A DNA stretch of 64,000 bases from Patiria miniata (GCF_015706575.1 NW_024037072.1:17423162-17487161), one strand, 5' to 3'. Positions 44,284 through 56,789 are shown, counted from the stretch's first letter. Translations and numbers: made by a program. Notes: a model not told the origin generated them from the sequence alone.

Positions 44284-44462
44284 AGAGTTTTGCTTTTATT
44301 TTTGGGACTCGAGTCTTATTAGCCTTCGCTCGAGTTAAGTCGAGTTTTCTGGTGAGGGACTCGAGTCGAGTCGAGTCGAGTCACCAAAAATAGCAACTCG
44401 AGTCGGACTCGAGTCGAGTCATTGACTCGAGTCGAGTCATTGACTCGAGTCATTACAACTCT
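44284..44462. mobile_element. Solo hAT end with GAGTC repeats
   Basis: The segment ends in CAGAGTTGTAATGACTCGAG (read inward from 44462), a complete version of the end that is truncated in the 38-kb copy. It contains the same internal order of motifs (TTTTTGGGACTCGAGTCTTATTAGCC). The opposite end is not found, so it is a fragment. Confidence 0.65.
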
Positions 44463-45204
44463 GCTTAAAAATGCAGCTTATGGGTGGATCAAGAATATAA
44501 GATGCGCACCCACAATTTTGGTATGAAAAGGAAAATAAAGTGCAGGCTATAATTAACCGCCCTCCAAGCTCCCACAAAAGAACATTATCAGTAGAAACAT
44601 GTTGCACAATCAGAGGTGAAAGTTCCGTCCCCATCGCTTGTAATGAATTCTCATCTAGTATCCTTTAAAATAACTATACGCAAATTAACAACCCCAAAAA
44701 AATTCGTAGACCAAAACAGAAAATGTAACCAGCCAAAAAGGGGCAATATACAATACGTCAAGGCACCAGAGATCATTACGCTAATGGCTGTCAGGTTAAT
44801 TTTGGAGTGTAAAATAAGGACATTCACTGTACAAACCCATGTTCATATCCAATGTACAATATCCAAACAGCAACATGGACATGCCCCGTACAAACTATTG
44901 CGAATGTCCAATGTCCAATATCAAACTAACTTTATTATCTTGTTTGAAAACCAAAGATATCACATTGTTCGGTCCAGAGGAAACGAAAATGTGAAAGGAA
45001 GCATATTAAGGACATGACACACCCCCCCCCCCTCAAACAAAATCATCCCGGCCCACTCTTTTGCCCAGGTGGATTAGTATTCCGCCCTCGCTTAGAGGGG
45101 AGTGGTAAAGTCCAATGTCAAAATATGAAGACGCCCATCTGGGAAATGGTTAACACCATTAATACAAGACTTTTGACACCAAAACTAATGCTGTATCCCT
45201 TTAA
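44463..45204. other. No gene recognised
   Basis: The 133-codon plus frame at 44616-45017 includes a local imperfect repeat around CCAATGTACAATATCC (44859-44925) and has no recognisable domain. Confidence 0.35.
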
Positions 45205-45217
45205 TAACCCCCCCCCC

Positions 45218-45258
<41 letters not shown>

Positions 45259-46185
45259 ATACTTGTTTCACATGACTAGTGTGGACTTTCCATTGCTTTC
45301 GTGTAGTTAAGAAAAACCAGTGAAAAAAATCATTTTTCTCAAACTGTGAAAACTCTTTCAACCCAATTTTTTTTCTATGATTCCCTTTAGTGTTTCTCTT
45401 CATTCTGCTACAGATAAACCTAACCCAAAAATGCCTCTAAACCTGTTTTCCAGAAATGGGGAAACACTGTGTGGACGTGGGGCAAGTCCACACAACGTCG
45501 GTGCTACCTACATTATGTGGACGTCTTTTGTTCGGAAGTCCACACTGCGTATGTAAGACAAACTCACCCACGAAGACTTGTTTCACATAAGTAGTGTGGA
45601 CTTTCCTTTCTTTTCGTGTAGTTAAGGAACACCAGTGGAAAAACTCATTTTTCTCAAACTGTGAAAACTCTTTCAACCCAATTTTTTTTCTATGATTCCC
45701 TTTAGTGTTTCTCTTCATTCTGCTACAGATAAACCTAACCCAAAAATGCCTCTAAACCTGTTTTCCAGAAATGGGGAAACACTGTGTGGACGTGGGCAAG
45801 TCCACACAACGTCGGTGCTACCTACATTATGTGGACGTGTTTTGTTCGGAAGTCCACACTGCGTATGTAAGACAAGCACACACACACACACCCACACTCA
45901 CACACACACACACTAACTCACACCCACACACCCACCAGTGGAAAAACTCATTTTTCTCAAACTGTGAAAACTCTTACAACCCAATTTTTTTTCAATGATT
46001 CCCTTTAGTGTTTCTCTTCATTCAGCTACAGATAAACCTAACCCAAAAATGCCTCTAAACCTGTTTTCCAGAAATGGGAAACACTGTGTGGACGTGGGCA
46101 AGTCCACACTTCGTCGGTGCTACCTACATTATGTGCACGTCTTTTGTTCGGAAGTCCACACTGCGTATGTAAGACAAACTCACAC
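45205..46185. repeat. Tandem array of a roughly 310-bp CA-bordered unit
   Basis: Three consecutive copies (45257-45563, 45566-45880 and a shortened one at 45935-46180) are separated by CA-rich tracts, with poly-C plus (AC)n at 45210-45256. Each unit contains GTGTGGACGTGGGCAAGTCC and ends AAGTCCACACTGCGTATGTA, so it holds internal inverted GTGGACTT/AAGTCCAC elements. A single copy lies at 23.3 kb. Confidence 0.85.
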
Positions 46186-47948
46186 ACTTTGAAATTCAAA
46201 CTTAACCCCAAAATGGCCTTTCTTTCTGGCTATTTGAGTATTCTGCTGTTCATACCCTGACTAGTCATGTTGTAGTAATGATGAATAAAGACAATATTTC
46301 AAATTGGAAACATTCAAGCACAACAGCATATGGAAAGAACTCAGAAAGATGCTTAGCTTGAGGTGCTGCCTTGAAAGTTTAACCCCTGAAAGAGGCAACA
46401 TGAGCATAGCAGGGCATTTACATGTATACTGGGGGGATAACAATGTCTTGAAAAGGGCACTTGCGCATCCAGGCGGAAATGTATATACAGACCCATATTT
46501 TTTTCTCAGTGCACTTGCCCCCCCCCCCCAATTGATGGGGTGGGGGGGGGGCTGGTACCATCTGTCGATGGGGTGCTGTTCTAACCGCAAATTATGCGCA
46601 CAAGTATAACTGATGTATTGTGCTATTCAGGGCGATACATGCATAACATTCTTAAGAAGGCGCGTCCATATAGCCGACGGCACAATGGCATGACTTTTTT
46701 CGTAAAGTTACAACTGATAACAGGGGGGGGGGGAGTGCCCCCTAACAATTTTTTAAGTGGGTGGGGGATATCAAATGTCCTCCCTACATGGTACTTTTTT
46801 GTCCCCGTATGAAAATATTTAGCAAATTAAGCTCAGAAAGGCTGATTCAATGACTTCAAACTCCAACAAAGAATGTTTAAAAGATTATCTTTTGCTCACA
46901 AAAATTTGTTTAAATTGTCAGAAATTGCCTAAGATCGCAACACAGATCGTCTAGAATTCAAAAAGTTTCCCGAGCCCTATACCGTTGGGGCTTTGCGCTT
47001 TGCGATCGCACTCTGATCAAGGTATGTCTTTCACTTTTGAGAAGCGATTGACCCCCTTGGTGAGACATGGGAGGTGGATTTCAAAGCAAGTCTTTTGCTC
47101 TTTTTTTTAAATTTTGTTTTATAAACATTCCTGTCTTATTCGTGATTGCACTGATAAATAAGTAAGCTGATTCAATGGATATGTATGGAATTACTATGCC
47201 ATCTTAAAGATGAAAAGACGAATATGGATGGACATTTTTGAATCATACAACTTTCATTCTTATGATTAATCCAGCTCTTGTTCCATAATTCAATGTAGAA
47301 TTGGTATCATTTAACACTAAAGCAACCTATTTTATTGATGAAATTGAGATGCGACTTGATACATGTTCATAACAAGAACACAAATTTATGATAAATGTCT
47401 GTTCCTGTTATGAAAATGTATGAAGTCTTGAAGATGTACATCCCTGTAGTTTAAATACCTACCGGTTGAGGTTTCATGTAAGATTGGCCAGTGGCAATCC
47501 CTCAATAGATGGCTTTACTTTAAGAACAAATCTGGGATAATTCATGCATTTCATTTACTGCTTCCCAACACGCAACCATAAAATGTCTGTCCATGTTATG
47601 AACGTTAAATCTTGAAGATAGTCCTCTGTAATTTCTGGAATCCTGAGAAATGTATTAAACTTGTTGGTGGACAATGTTCTTACTATGACATGGGATGTAG
47701 AAAGAGGGAAAAAAAACATGACAGGGTACTTCATGTATCGACTTCTGTCTATGGTTTCCTCTAAATGTCACACTTTTGTTACCGTTTGTGAGTAAAGACC
47801 CCTAGGCCAATATCAGTTTCATACAATCATTTCCATGTACATCTACATGTATGCCCCGACTGTCTGTGATATTAAGTGATATTAGTGCATTAATAATGTT
47901 TTTAATATATTAAATTGTCAGTTATGTGCTCATCTATGAAAGTCTTAC
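46186..47948. other. No gene recognised; several homopolymer tracts
   Basis: There are poly-C and poly-G tracts at 46519-46551 and 46723-46733. The open frames at 46261-46609 span these tracts and show no domain. Confidence 0.4.
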
Positions 47949-47950
47949 TA

Positions 47951-48229
47951 TGAAGCCTGGGAAGGGACAGGGTGGAATTTTTTTTTGGCATTTGCTAATT
48001 CGTTCGCACGAATTACTAATTCGTTCGCACGAATTAGTAATTCGTGCGAACGAATTAGGAATTCGTGCGAACGAAATAGCAATTCGTGCGAACGAAATAG
48101 CAATTCGTGCGAACGAATTAGGAATTCGTGCGAACGAATTAGGAATTCGTGCGAACGAATTAGTAATTCGTGCGAACGAATTAGCAAATGCCAAAAAAAA
48201 ATTTCCACCCTGTCCCTTCCCGGGCTTCA
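47951..48229. mobile_element. Palindromic MITE with 21-bp internal repeats
   Basis: The terminal inverted repeats are nearly perfect over about 60 bases (TGAAGCCTGGGAAGGGACAG at the start), flanked by TA (47949-47950 and 48230-48231). The interior is nine copies of a 21-bp unit, AATTCGTGCGAACGAATTAGG, itself almost a palindrome; the first two are inverted relative to the other seven. Because 21 is a multiple of three, long open frames appear on both strands (47926-48282, 47985-48482, and minus 47934-48236); these are not genes. Confidence 0.85.
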
Positions 48230-48824
48230 TACACACACTATTATATACTTTATTCGGGAATATTTACATCTCAGGTCAATAGAGGGCGCACTATATACAA
48301 TGTTTAGTTTGGGTGTACATGATTATCTGTGTACAGACATGGGTCTATGGCCAGTGAGCGGCCAGCTCGATAATCTACGTGTACGTACATGTCAGGAACT
48401 CTGTCGGGGTCTGAGGCCAGATCATCAATCTAATGCATCATACGTGCAGGAGCTCCGAGTGGGTCAGAGCTCAGCTCAATAAAGCTGGGTTACAGCCCAG
48501 TTCAACAATGACCAAAACTGCCATTTCTGCACGCATTATATAGACTTTTGGGTGCGCGTCTTAGCCAATGGGATTCTGGTAGTCATGAATAATGCAAACG
48601 TGTACAAAGGCATTGGGAAAGTTCTCTACGGGAGATTTGTACACGGCTGACTTAGACGTTCTACTGGAAGAAAGTCCGAGAGCAGTGGTTAGCGGGTGAA
48701 GTAGGATCACTCGTGGGTGCGTTACGGGGAACTGATCCTCAAGGAAAAGGGAAAGGGAATAACTTTCTCTGTACATAGGCTTGTGTACAAGAATTAGTCT
48801 CTACACATGTACATGTCCCATGGC

Positions 48825-49031
48825 CAGTGGCGTAGCCAGGAATTTTTTGGGTTCAGTGGGTTCAGTGGGGGGGGGGGGGGGGGGGGGCTGGAACATTTAT
48901 GGGGGGGGGGGCGTCATGTAGATCAATGATAATTTTTTTAGAAACTCAAAATCTCAGTGGGGGGCGACAAGGTTTCATGGGGGGGGGGCTGTCGGGCCCC
49001 CCCCCCCACGCCCCCCGTAGCTACGCCACTG
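48825..49031. mobile_element. hAT-type MITE with long G/C tracts
   Basis: The ends are CAGTGGCGTAGCCAGG and CAGTGGCGTAGCTACGG (read inward), flanked by a perfect 8-bp duplication CCCATGGC (48817-48824 and 49032-49039). The interior is dominated by G runs up to about 20 and C runs. It is absent from the second copy of the segmental duplication. Confidence 0.85.
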
Positions 49032-49039
49032 CCCATGGC

Positions 49040-49860
49040 GGCACATGTTCAATAGCTGTGAGTGGTACATGCTTTGCGCGCTTTACAATAGCGTACTGTA
49101 CAGTGAGCTACACACTTGCGCGTGTGTCTAAGACGTGGTAAAGCTTCGCGATGTGTGAGGGCACAGAGGATCGCTGCAAGCATTACGCTGTGCACGGAGT
49201 GGAATGGATTGGTGGGGAAAAAGTAAACTACGCAATTTGCGGGAACGCAACACTATTATTTTGAGCTCAAAACAGCTCAAATGAACCCGTTTGCATTTAA
49301 TTTAGGGCTGATGTTATGCTAATATAGAGATTGACCTTTAATGTTATAAGAATTGGTGTTTAATGTAATGTCGATTCATATTGTATAATAATGTTGTCCC
49401 GTAATGTATTAATGCTGTCCCGTAATGTAACAACTGAAGCGACGCGTAATTTAATAACCCAAATCCAACTGGTAATGTAACAACAAGAAGGTCCTTAATG
49501 TAATAAAATTGCCAGTACTGAGTAACATTTAGGGGAGCTTATTATTTGGATGTCTTTTGTTGGGTTACCAGGCTCTTAATTTTGCTTTTTGGGGGACTTG
49601 GATAATAATTCTCCGCGAACTTTCGTCAAACCGGTTAATATGCTAACTTCAAATTTGAACTAAACATCAGATTATTCCAAACTGGGAACTTTCGCCTTGA
49701 AATATGAAACGATGCCAAACCTATTAGATAAATAGAAGTACTCCTGTCCTGTACTGCACGTATTACCAATGCATTTGAAAGATATATAATTCCACTTTTA
49801 ACTAAGCAAAATAACAAAAGTATGAAATAATATATCCCCAAATCTCAAGGGAACAAAATC
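49040..49860. other. No gene recognised; degenerate TAATGTAAT repeats
   Basis: Bases 49340-49510 contain many TAATGTAAT-like motifs. No CUB or Ig exon was found downstream of signal-peptide exon copy 2. Confidence 0.45.
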
Positions 49861-49867
49861 TACTTAC

Positions 49868-49904
49868 CTCGTGTGAATAAAGCCAGCCACGCCACAGTGA
49901 TCAT
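49868..49904 (-). pseudogene. Signal-peptide exon, duplicate copy 2
   Basis: The minus strand reads a short hydrophobic leader MITVAWLALFTR plus G, then donor GTAAGT (phase 1). The sequence 5' of it (ATACGTTCGTGGAACAACG) parallels the exon at 23.2 kb, but the codon equivalent to that exon's ATG is ACG here, so only the internal Met remains. No CUB or Ig exon follows in the next several kilobases. It is probably a duplicated first exon without a gene, or the first exon of a gene whose rest has been lost. Confidence 0.55.
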
Positions 49905-51479
49905 GAAGCTAAGAGACGCCGTTGTTCCACGAACGTATGCATTGCATAGCAGTAGTCCAGAGATGTTTTAGTGAGTTAGCATGAGAGAGTATCCTTTTAT
50001 GCACTTTTTTGCTGACACATTGCTCAATATAGAAAACAAAAGGTCCATTAAAATAAGATTTATTACTTTCTTGTGTGCACGGCTAAATGCTTTAATATAA
50101 GTAACAAAAGAAAGGAAGTCAGAAAAAAAAACACATCTAAACAACACTGCAGAAACGAAACAAATACTTCTGCTGATAAATAATAAAATTGACTGTCCCT
50201 TTAAATGTGTCGCAATATTTCAAATATTGAAAAAGCAGAGAAGTTTTTGCTAGTGAATTTGCTAGTTTCATTTACGTCAATCCCATAAATAATAATGAAA
50301 ATGTTTCAGAAAAAAATTAATTGAAAAAGAAAATTGTTGATTGTCCACGATGGCCAATACAACTTGGAATGATAAAGTTTAATTTAATTTATTTTATTTG
50401 TAAATGATTCAATACACTGTATAGAATATTCAAAACTGAAACATGGAAATCGTATATAAGTAGAACACAAATAAAACTCTTGACGGCGTCATCGTAACGT
50501 CGTTCAAAATCATGCATACTATTCACATAATCGAACTACCTTCAAGGGTTTAAGAAAATCGAAAATCCCCAACAAAATTAACCAAAAAGGAAAATCAATT
50601 AGTTTCATACACTAAAGAGGATTAGAAAGTAGCACAAAATTTGTTCCTGAGAAATATTCACTTCATGAGCCCTTTAGACGTACATTAAGTTAAAGGATAC
50701 GATCTTAAATGTAAGCAGGGGTTTTCATGGAATGAACAAAGTATACAAACTGTCAGCAGATGATGTGTTCATTCATAACCATGAGCACAATATTGGTAAT
50801 ATTACAAAGGTTCGGATAAAAATCAATATTAATAACTGAAATGAATAAAAAGTGCGTACGGAATGAAATAAAATATGTAAACGCCGTCAAAAAGCAACAA
50901 AAGGAAAATATCGAGAGCCCCCCCCCCCCAAATCAAACACAAAAAACACACAAAACTACCCCCCCCCCACCAAAAAAAAAGATAGATTTTGTTCTGTCTG
51001 AAATGTTATCGATTGACTTGATGCAATATGAATAACTTTCCGGTGCTTCAAAGGATAGTTTTTATTTTTAAATTTTATGAATGTATTTGGTTAAAGCCCA
51101 GTCATCTTAAAGGTGAATGGGAAGTAAAGATCTTGTGTCGAACTTTCATGGCAACTATGCTTTACTTTAGATCAACGTAATAATTCTTTTTTATCTAAAA
51201 TTCTGAATTGCACATAACAATTGAGGACTCTTGGACCCCAAAGGGAGGCTGACTGTTTTAAACAGAAGAATATTTCTTTTGAGTTCAGTTCAAGTAAGCC
51301 AAGTCAAGAAAATAAATAATACTACTTCCTTGTGTGCACGGCTGAATGTTTTAAAGAGATTAAAAAATAAAGAGAGTCAGAACAAAGCACAGTCAACCAA
51401 ACAACAGTCGGGTTGACAGCAATGAAACATAATTTTTTTTTTTACAAAAGACTAAATGCTACTATTTCAATAGTTGAAC

Positions 51480-51690
51480 TTTGGCGACACAATTGAAGGG
51501 GAAAAAGCTGTATTATTTATCAACGAAGGCATTGTTTTGGTTCCTGAAATTCATCTACCGGCCGGAGCCTCAGGCAGTGCTTCTCCGGGCAAAGGCAACT
51601 CTGGCTAGTCAAGATATCTACATGATTCAAGATTTACCAGCAGCTCATGTCGCCAAAAAGAACAGCCTCAAAAAAGTCATGCACAAGGCG
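51480..51690 (+). pseudogene. LINE ORF1-like fragment, duplicate of 54.2 kb
   Basis: The frame reads ALFWFLKFIYRPEPQAV and ATLASQDIYMIQDLPAA, matching the start of the LINE fragment at 54164. It breaks off at GCACAAGGCGTAT, where the sequence jumps to a segment that in the other copy lies 2 kb further on. It is a deletion derivative of the duplicated LINE. Confidence 0.75.
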
Positions 51691-54163
51691 TATCATTACA
51701 TTACTTTTCCTGTTATTGTGTCACAAACGTTGAAATATCAAACATAGCAGAGCTGCTTAGCAGATGAGAGCCTATGAAATACCAATTTCCGTCCGTCTGT
51801 CCGTCCACCCGTCCGCATTCAGATTACTATGTTGAAGTTAATGGTTCTAGCTAATTTGGTTTAAAAAAAAAAGAAATGCAGTTTACATGCATGATCTTTA
51901 GTGGATTCATTTCATCGCTGAAAATTGTATGATTTTATTGAGGAATTGTAATTCAAGAAAATGTTAAAGTTTTTATTTGTTACATGTACATGTTTATACC
52001 GGTATAACATGTACATGTTCATATGACGGTATAATATGTACATCTATGCATTAATTTCCAATGTACTGCATCGTATGTGTGTAATTTTGAGGGGAGCATT
52101 TGTGTGTATGGGCTTGTGCTTCTGGTTTGATCTTTTAGTATTGTAACGTCTCTCTTGGGTGACAAACATTATCAAATAAGAGTCAGATACAATACAAATA
52201 TCTTACACAAACACTAGTACTTTATTCGGGAATAATAACATCTCAGGTCAATAGAGGGCGCACTATATACAATGTAAAGTTAAGGCGTACATGATTATCT
52301 GTGTACCGAGACATGGGTCTATGGCCAGTGAGCGGCCAGCTCAATAATCTTATGTGTACAAGTCAGGAACTCTGTCGGGGTCAGAGCCCAGATCATCAAT
52401 CTAATGCATCATGTGCGGGAGCTCTGTGTAGGTCAGAGCTCAGCTCAATAATCTACTGGATAAAGAGCCCAGTAATGAATGCGCGTCTTAGCCAATGGGA
52501 GCATTGGATTCTGGTAGTTATGAATAATGCATACGTGTACAAAGGCATGGGGAAAGTTCTCTATGGGAGATTTGTACGCGAGTGACAGACATTCTACTGG
52601 AAGAAAGTCCGAGAGCAGTGGTTAGCGGCAAAGTAGGATCACTCGTGGGTGCGTTACGGGGAACTGATCCTCAAGGAAAAGGGAAAGGGGAAAGGAAGTC
52701 AGAGAAAAAACACATCTAAACAACACTGCAGAAACGAAACAAATACTTTTGCTGATAAATAATAAATTTGACTTTCCCTTTTATTGTGTCGCAATATTTG
52801 AAATATTGAAAAAGCAGAAAGTTTTTGCTAGTGAAAATAGTAGTTTCATTTACGTCAATCCCATAAATAATAACGTTTCAGAAAAAACAATTAAAAAAGA
52901 AAATTGTTGATTGTCCACGATGGCCAATACAAGTTGGAATGATAAAGTTTAATTTAATTTATTTTATTTCTAAATGATTCAATACAATGTATAGAATAAT
53001 AAAATCTGAAACATGGAAAACGTATTTAAGTAGAACACAAAATAAACTCTTGACGGCGTCATCGTGACGTCATTCAATATTATGCATACTATTCACATAA
53101 TTGAACTGCCCTCAAGGGTTTAAAAAATCGAAAAACCCCCAAAAAAATAACCAAAAAGGAATATCAATTAGTTTCATACACTAAAGAGGATTAGAAAGTA
53201 GCACACAATTTGTTCCTAAGAAATATTCAATTCATGAGCCCTTTACTCTAAATATAAACTTTAGACGTACTTTAAGTTAAAGGATACGATCTTAAATGTA
53301 AGCAGGGGTTTTCAAGGAATGAACAAAAGTATACAAACTGTCAGCAGATGATGTGTTCATCCATAACCCTGAGCACAATATTGGTAATATTACAAAAGTT
53401 TGGATAAAAATCAATATTGATAACTGAAATGAAAAAAAAAGTTAAAACGGAATGAAATAAAAAGTATAAACGCCGTAAAAAAGCAACAAAAGGAAAATAT
53501 CAAGAGCCCCCCCCCCTCCAATCACACACAAAAACACACCAACTGCATTAACAGTGCTAAATACAATTCTTGATGCCATCACCTGCCTATACATTTCAAC
53601 CAACCCAGCCCCCCCCCCCCCCCCCCCCCCCCCCCCAGGATAGATTTTGTTCTGTCTGGAATGTTATCAATTGACTTAATGCAATAAGAATAACTTTCCG
53701 GTGCTTCAAAGGATAGTTTTTAATTTTTAAATTTTATGAATGTATTTAGTTAAATCACAGTCGTCTTAAAGGTGACTGGCAAGTAAAGATCTTGTGTCGA
53801 ACCTTCATGGCAACTATGCTTTACCTTAGATAAACGTAATAATTCTTGTCTATCTAATATATTTTGAATTGCACATAACAATTGAGGACTCCTGGACCCC
53901 AAAGGAAGGCTGACCGTCTTATACTGAAGAATATTTCTATTGAGTTCAAGTAACGCAAGTCAATACAATAAATAATATTACTTCCTTGTGTGCACCGCTG
54001 AATGTTTTAATGAGATTAAAATAGAAAGGGAGTCGGAACAAAGCGCAGCCAACCAAACAACAGTCAGGTTGACAGCAATGAAACATAATTATTTTTTTAC
54101 AAAAGAATAAATGCTACTATTTCAATAGTTGAACTTTGGCGACACAATTGAAGGGAAAATAAA

Positions 54164-54496
54164 TTGTATTATTTATCAGCGAAGGCATTGTTTTGGTTCC
54201 TAAAATTCATCTACCGGCCGGAGCGTCAGGCAGTGCTACTCCGGGCAAAGGCAACTCTGGCTAGTCAAGATATCTACATGATTCAAGATTTACCAGCAGC
54301 AGATGTCGCCAAAAAGAACAGCCTCAAAGAAGTCGTGCACAAGGCGTATAAAGCCGGCAAGAAACCCGTTTTCTGTAACGAACAACTGTTCATAAATGGC
54401 CACATGTACATTCCTCCTCAGCCCTCCCAGGACTTACTTATCATATTTCCCATTCCACTTCACCACCTGTGCTGTATACATAAATTAACATCATAA
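54164..54496 (+). pseudogene. LINE ORF1-like C-terminal domain
   Basis: The frame contains SQDIYMIQDLPAADVAKKNS, then KAYKAGKKPVFCNEQLFING, which resembles the C-terminal domain of LINE ORF1 proteins: an I/V-x-E/Q-D-L motif followed by a basic helix and a K-L-F/Y-I/V-D/N-G strand. It is preceded by a coiled-coil-poor hydrophobic stretch and ends in unrelated residues. It is partial. Confidence 0.6.
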
Positions 54497-54700
54497 TCTA
54501 AGTGGTGCATTACCTAAAGGAGTAGTATGAAGTTGTGTCAACTTCATATTTGTTTTTATTATATCACTCAACTGTTACTATTTATTGATCCAATTTCTAG
54601 AAAGATCTTCATGACTTGAGTGCAGAATATCACTATTAAGCCCATTCCCGTTTCCCATTAGTGAGTATTTGCTTAAATTTGCATTTTTTTTGTCTTTGTA

Positions 54701-55135
54701 TTGTGTTGTTGTTTTTTAAGCCTACCTGTTAATTATATTTTACGTATGCCTGTTAAATTTCCATGTAGTGTCTGTAGAAACCCCGTGAGAAGTAATCAAA
54801 ATGGAATTTATTGTGACTGTTGTAAATTATGGATCCATCTTAAATGTAGTAACCTCAATCTCATTGACTACTACACTTTAACTAAGAATGATGAAACTTG
54901 GTTTTGTCCACAATGTCTTGTTGCCATCTTCTTATTTAATGGTTTAGAATCTCAGGAAATCGGTAATGTAATGTTTGCTTTCAATTCATGTATGAATACG
55001 CCCATTACCCTTGAGACCCTTTTAGACCTGAACTTAAATTCTGGTGCACTGCCAACAATTGAAGACCCTGACAACCCCTCAACCTTTTTGAATGGCGACC
55101 CTATAGACCCTTTAGCCAAAAGACGGATCCTTTAA
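54701..55135 (+). pseudogene. LINE PHD finger segment
   Basis: The residues CSVCRNPV...GIYCDCCKLWIHLKC...WFCPQC form a C4HC3 PHD finger (residues about 22-75 of this frame). PHD fingers occur in ORF2 or ORF1 of several CR1-like LINEs and may bind histone tails. The frame then becomes a linker and stops at 55135, before the endonuclease in another frame. Confidence 0.8.
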
Positions 55136-55173
55136 AAATTCTGCTCCACTCTTTAAATCGTGATTTTTTGTAA

Positions 55174-55835
55174 TTGGCTGCAGTGAGACTTGGCTTAAAT
55201 GCAAATTCCTGTATGAATGAATTGAACATACCTGGCTACACCCTACTGAATAAGAACAGAGAAGGTAGAGTTGGGAGTGGTGTTGGTTTATATATATCAA
55301 CTCATCTTCAGTATATTCCTAGGCCAGACCTCGATGTCATTGGTGATAATTCTCTTGATTGTATTTTTACTGAAATAATCACTCCATGCAATCATAAGAA
55401 TATTATTATTGGGGTCACATATAAAGCGCCTAATGCTAACTTTGAAAACTTTTTAAACAGTTCCCAATTATTGTTCCAACATGTAACTAATGAAAATAAG
55501 CCCATATTAATAACAGGTGACTTTAATTATGCATACCTCTTGCCTACCTCTTATCAGAAAACCCAAACAGAGTCACAAACACATCTGTCACTTTAAACGA
55601 TAATATTTTCACAAATATCTTACCTTTGCCTAAATCTGGCATTCTTGTGACAGACATATCAGATCACTTCTCCATATTTACCTCCTTTCCTTTTACCACA
55701 AGCCGCCCTAATCCCCATCATAACTTTACACGTGACTATTCAGATGAAAATCTTGCAAACTTAAATCAGGAACTCAACTCTTGTCATTGGACATCAGTCC
55801 TTATTGTGCAGGATACAAATTATGGCCAATTTTAA
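55174..55835 (+). pseudogene. LINE APE-type endonuclease
   Basis: The frame (55174-55596) shows GYTLLNKNREGRVGSGVGLYI, then IIIGVTYKAPNANFENF, then ITGDFNYAYL, endonuclease motifs in order. A second frame (55626-55835) has VTDISDHFSIFTSF, the C-terminal SDH motif. A frame change lies near 55590. The RT that should follow is absent. Confidence 0.8.
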
Positions 55836-56141
55836 AAGTGTATAGTTGTTTTTTTTACTCACACTGTAGAATTGAGGGACAAAGGTGGTACCCATCTGCC
55901 CAAAATCGTGCTGGATTGTAAACACTGAGCAACCCCTCCAGATAGTAATTGTATTACCTATCCTAAATTGACATGTATTTTTAATTCCACTTTTTACTCA
56001 AGAAAATAGAAATGATGGGAAAGATCTAAGAATTTTAATAGTGAAAATAAAAGGATCGCAAAAACAATTCCGATCAGACAAAGTTTGTGGTAATCTTTAA
56101 GGATATTCCCAAATTTCCAAAGAAAAGCATAATTTACCTAC

Positions 56142-56185
56142 CACGTGCAAATAAAGCCATCCATACCGCAGTGATCCAGAAATGA
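56142..56185 (-). pseudogene. Signal-peptide exon, duplicate copy 3 (start lost)
   Basis: The minus strand reads FWITAVWMALFAR plus G followed by donor GTAGGT, aligning with FMITVAWLALFTR at 49.9 kb. The Met is changed to Trp and the bases upstream are deleted, so this copy has no start in the homologous position. Confidence 0.5.
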
Positions 56186-56789
56186 TTTAATGAGTTAGTA
56201 TTTGAGAGTAGAGAGTATGCTTTCGTTGTTTATTTTGATGACACCTTGCCTAATATAAATAGGTCTAATACAATAAATATTTTTACTTTCTCTTGTGCAC
56301 AGCTGAATGTTTTAATCCAGCTGGAAAAAGAAAGTAGGTCAGAATAAACACCAAATGACACCCCCGCAATTCCTGAACGAAACCAATACGTTAGCTGATA
56401 AATAATTGCATTACTTTTCCTTTTATTGTGTCACAAAAGTTGAAATATCAAACATTGCAGACCTGCAGAGCAGATGCGAGCCTATGTAATACCAATTTCC
56501 GTCCGGTCTGTCCGTCCATCCGTCCGCATTCAGATTACTATGTTGAAGTTTTTGGTTCTAGCTAATTTGGTTAAAAAAGGAATGCAGTTTACATGTTTGA
56601 TCTTTATTAGGTTCATTTCATTGCTGTAAATTTTATGATTTTATTGAGGAATTTTAATTCAAGAAAATATTAAAGTTTTTATTTGTTACATGTACATGTT
56701 TATGTCAGTATAATATGTCCATGTATGCATTAATTTCCAAGCATTTGTATGTATGGGCTTGTGCTTCTGGTTTGATCTTTTAGTATTAC

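Larger units (their letters stand above)
54135..55835 (+). mobile_element. PHD-containing LINE fragment (ORF1-like, PHD, endonuclease)
   Basis: Three consecutive plus-strand segments have the order expected for a CR1-type LINE whose protein carries a PHD finger before the APE endonuclease. The RT is missing: the sequence stops being LINE-like at about 55835, just after the endonuclease. It lies in copy II of the segmental duplication; copy I keeps only the first 200 bases. Confidence 0.78.

Noticed and set aside
44616..45017. 133-codon plus-strand frame
   Set aside because: It contains a local degenerate repeat and no domain; insufficient support.
47926..48482. Frames of 100-165 codons on both strands with a repeated heptapeptide
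   Set aside because: They are produced by the 21-bp repeats of a MITE.
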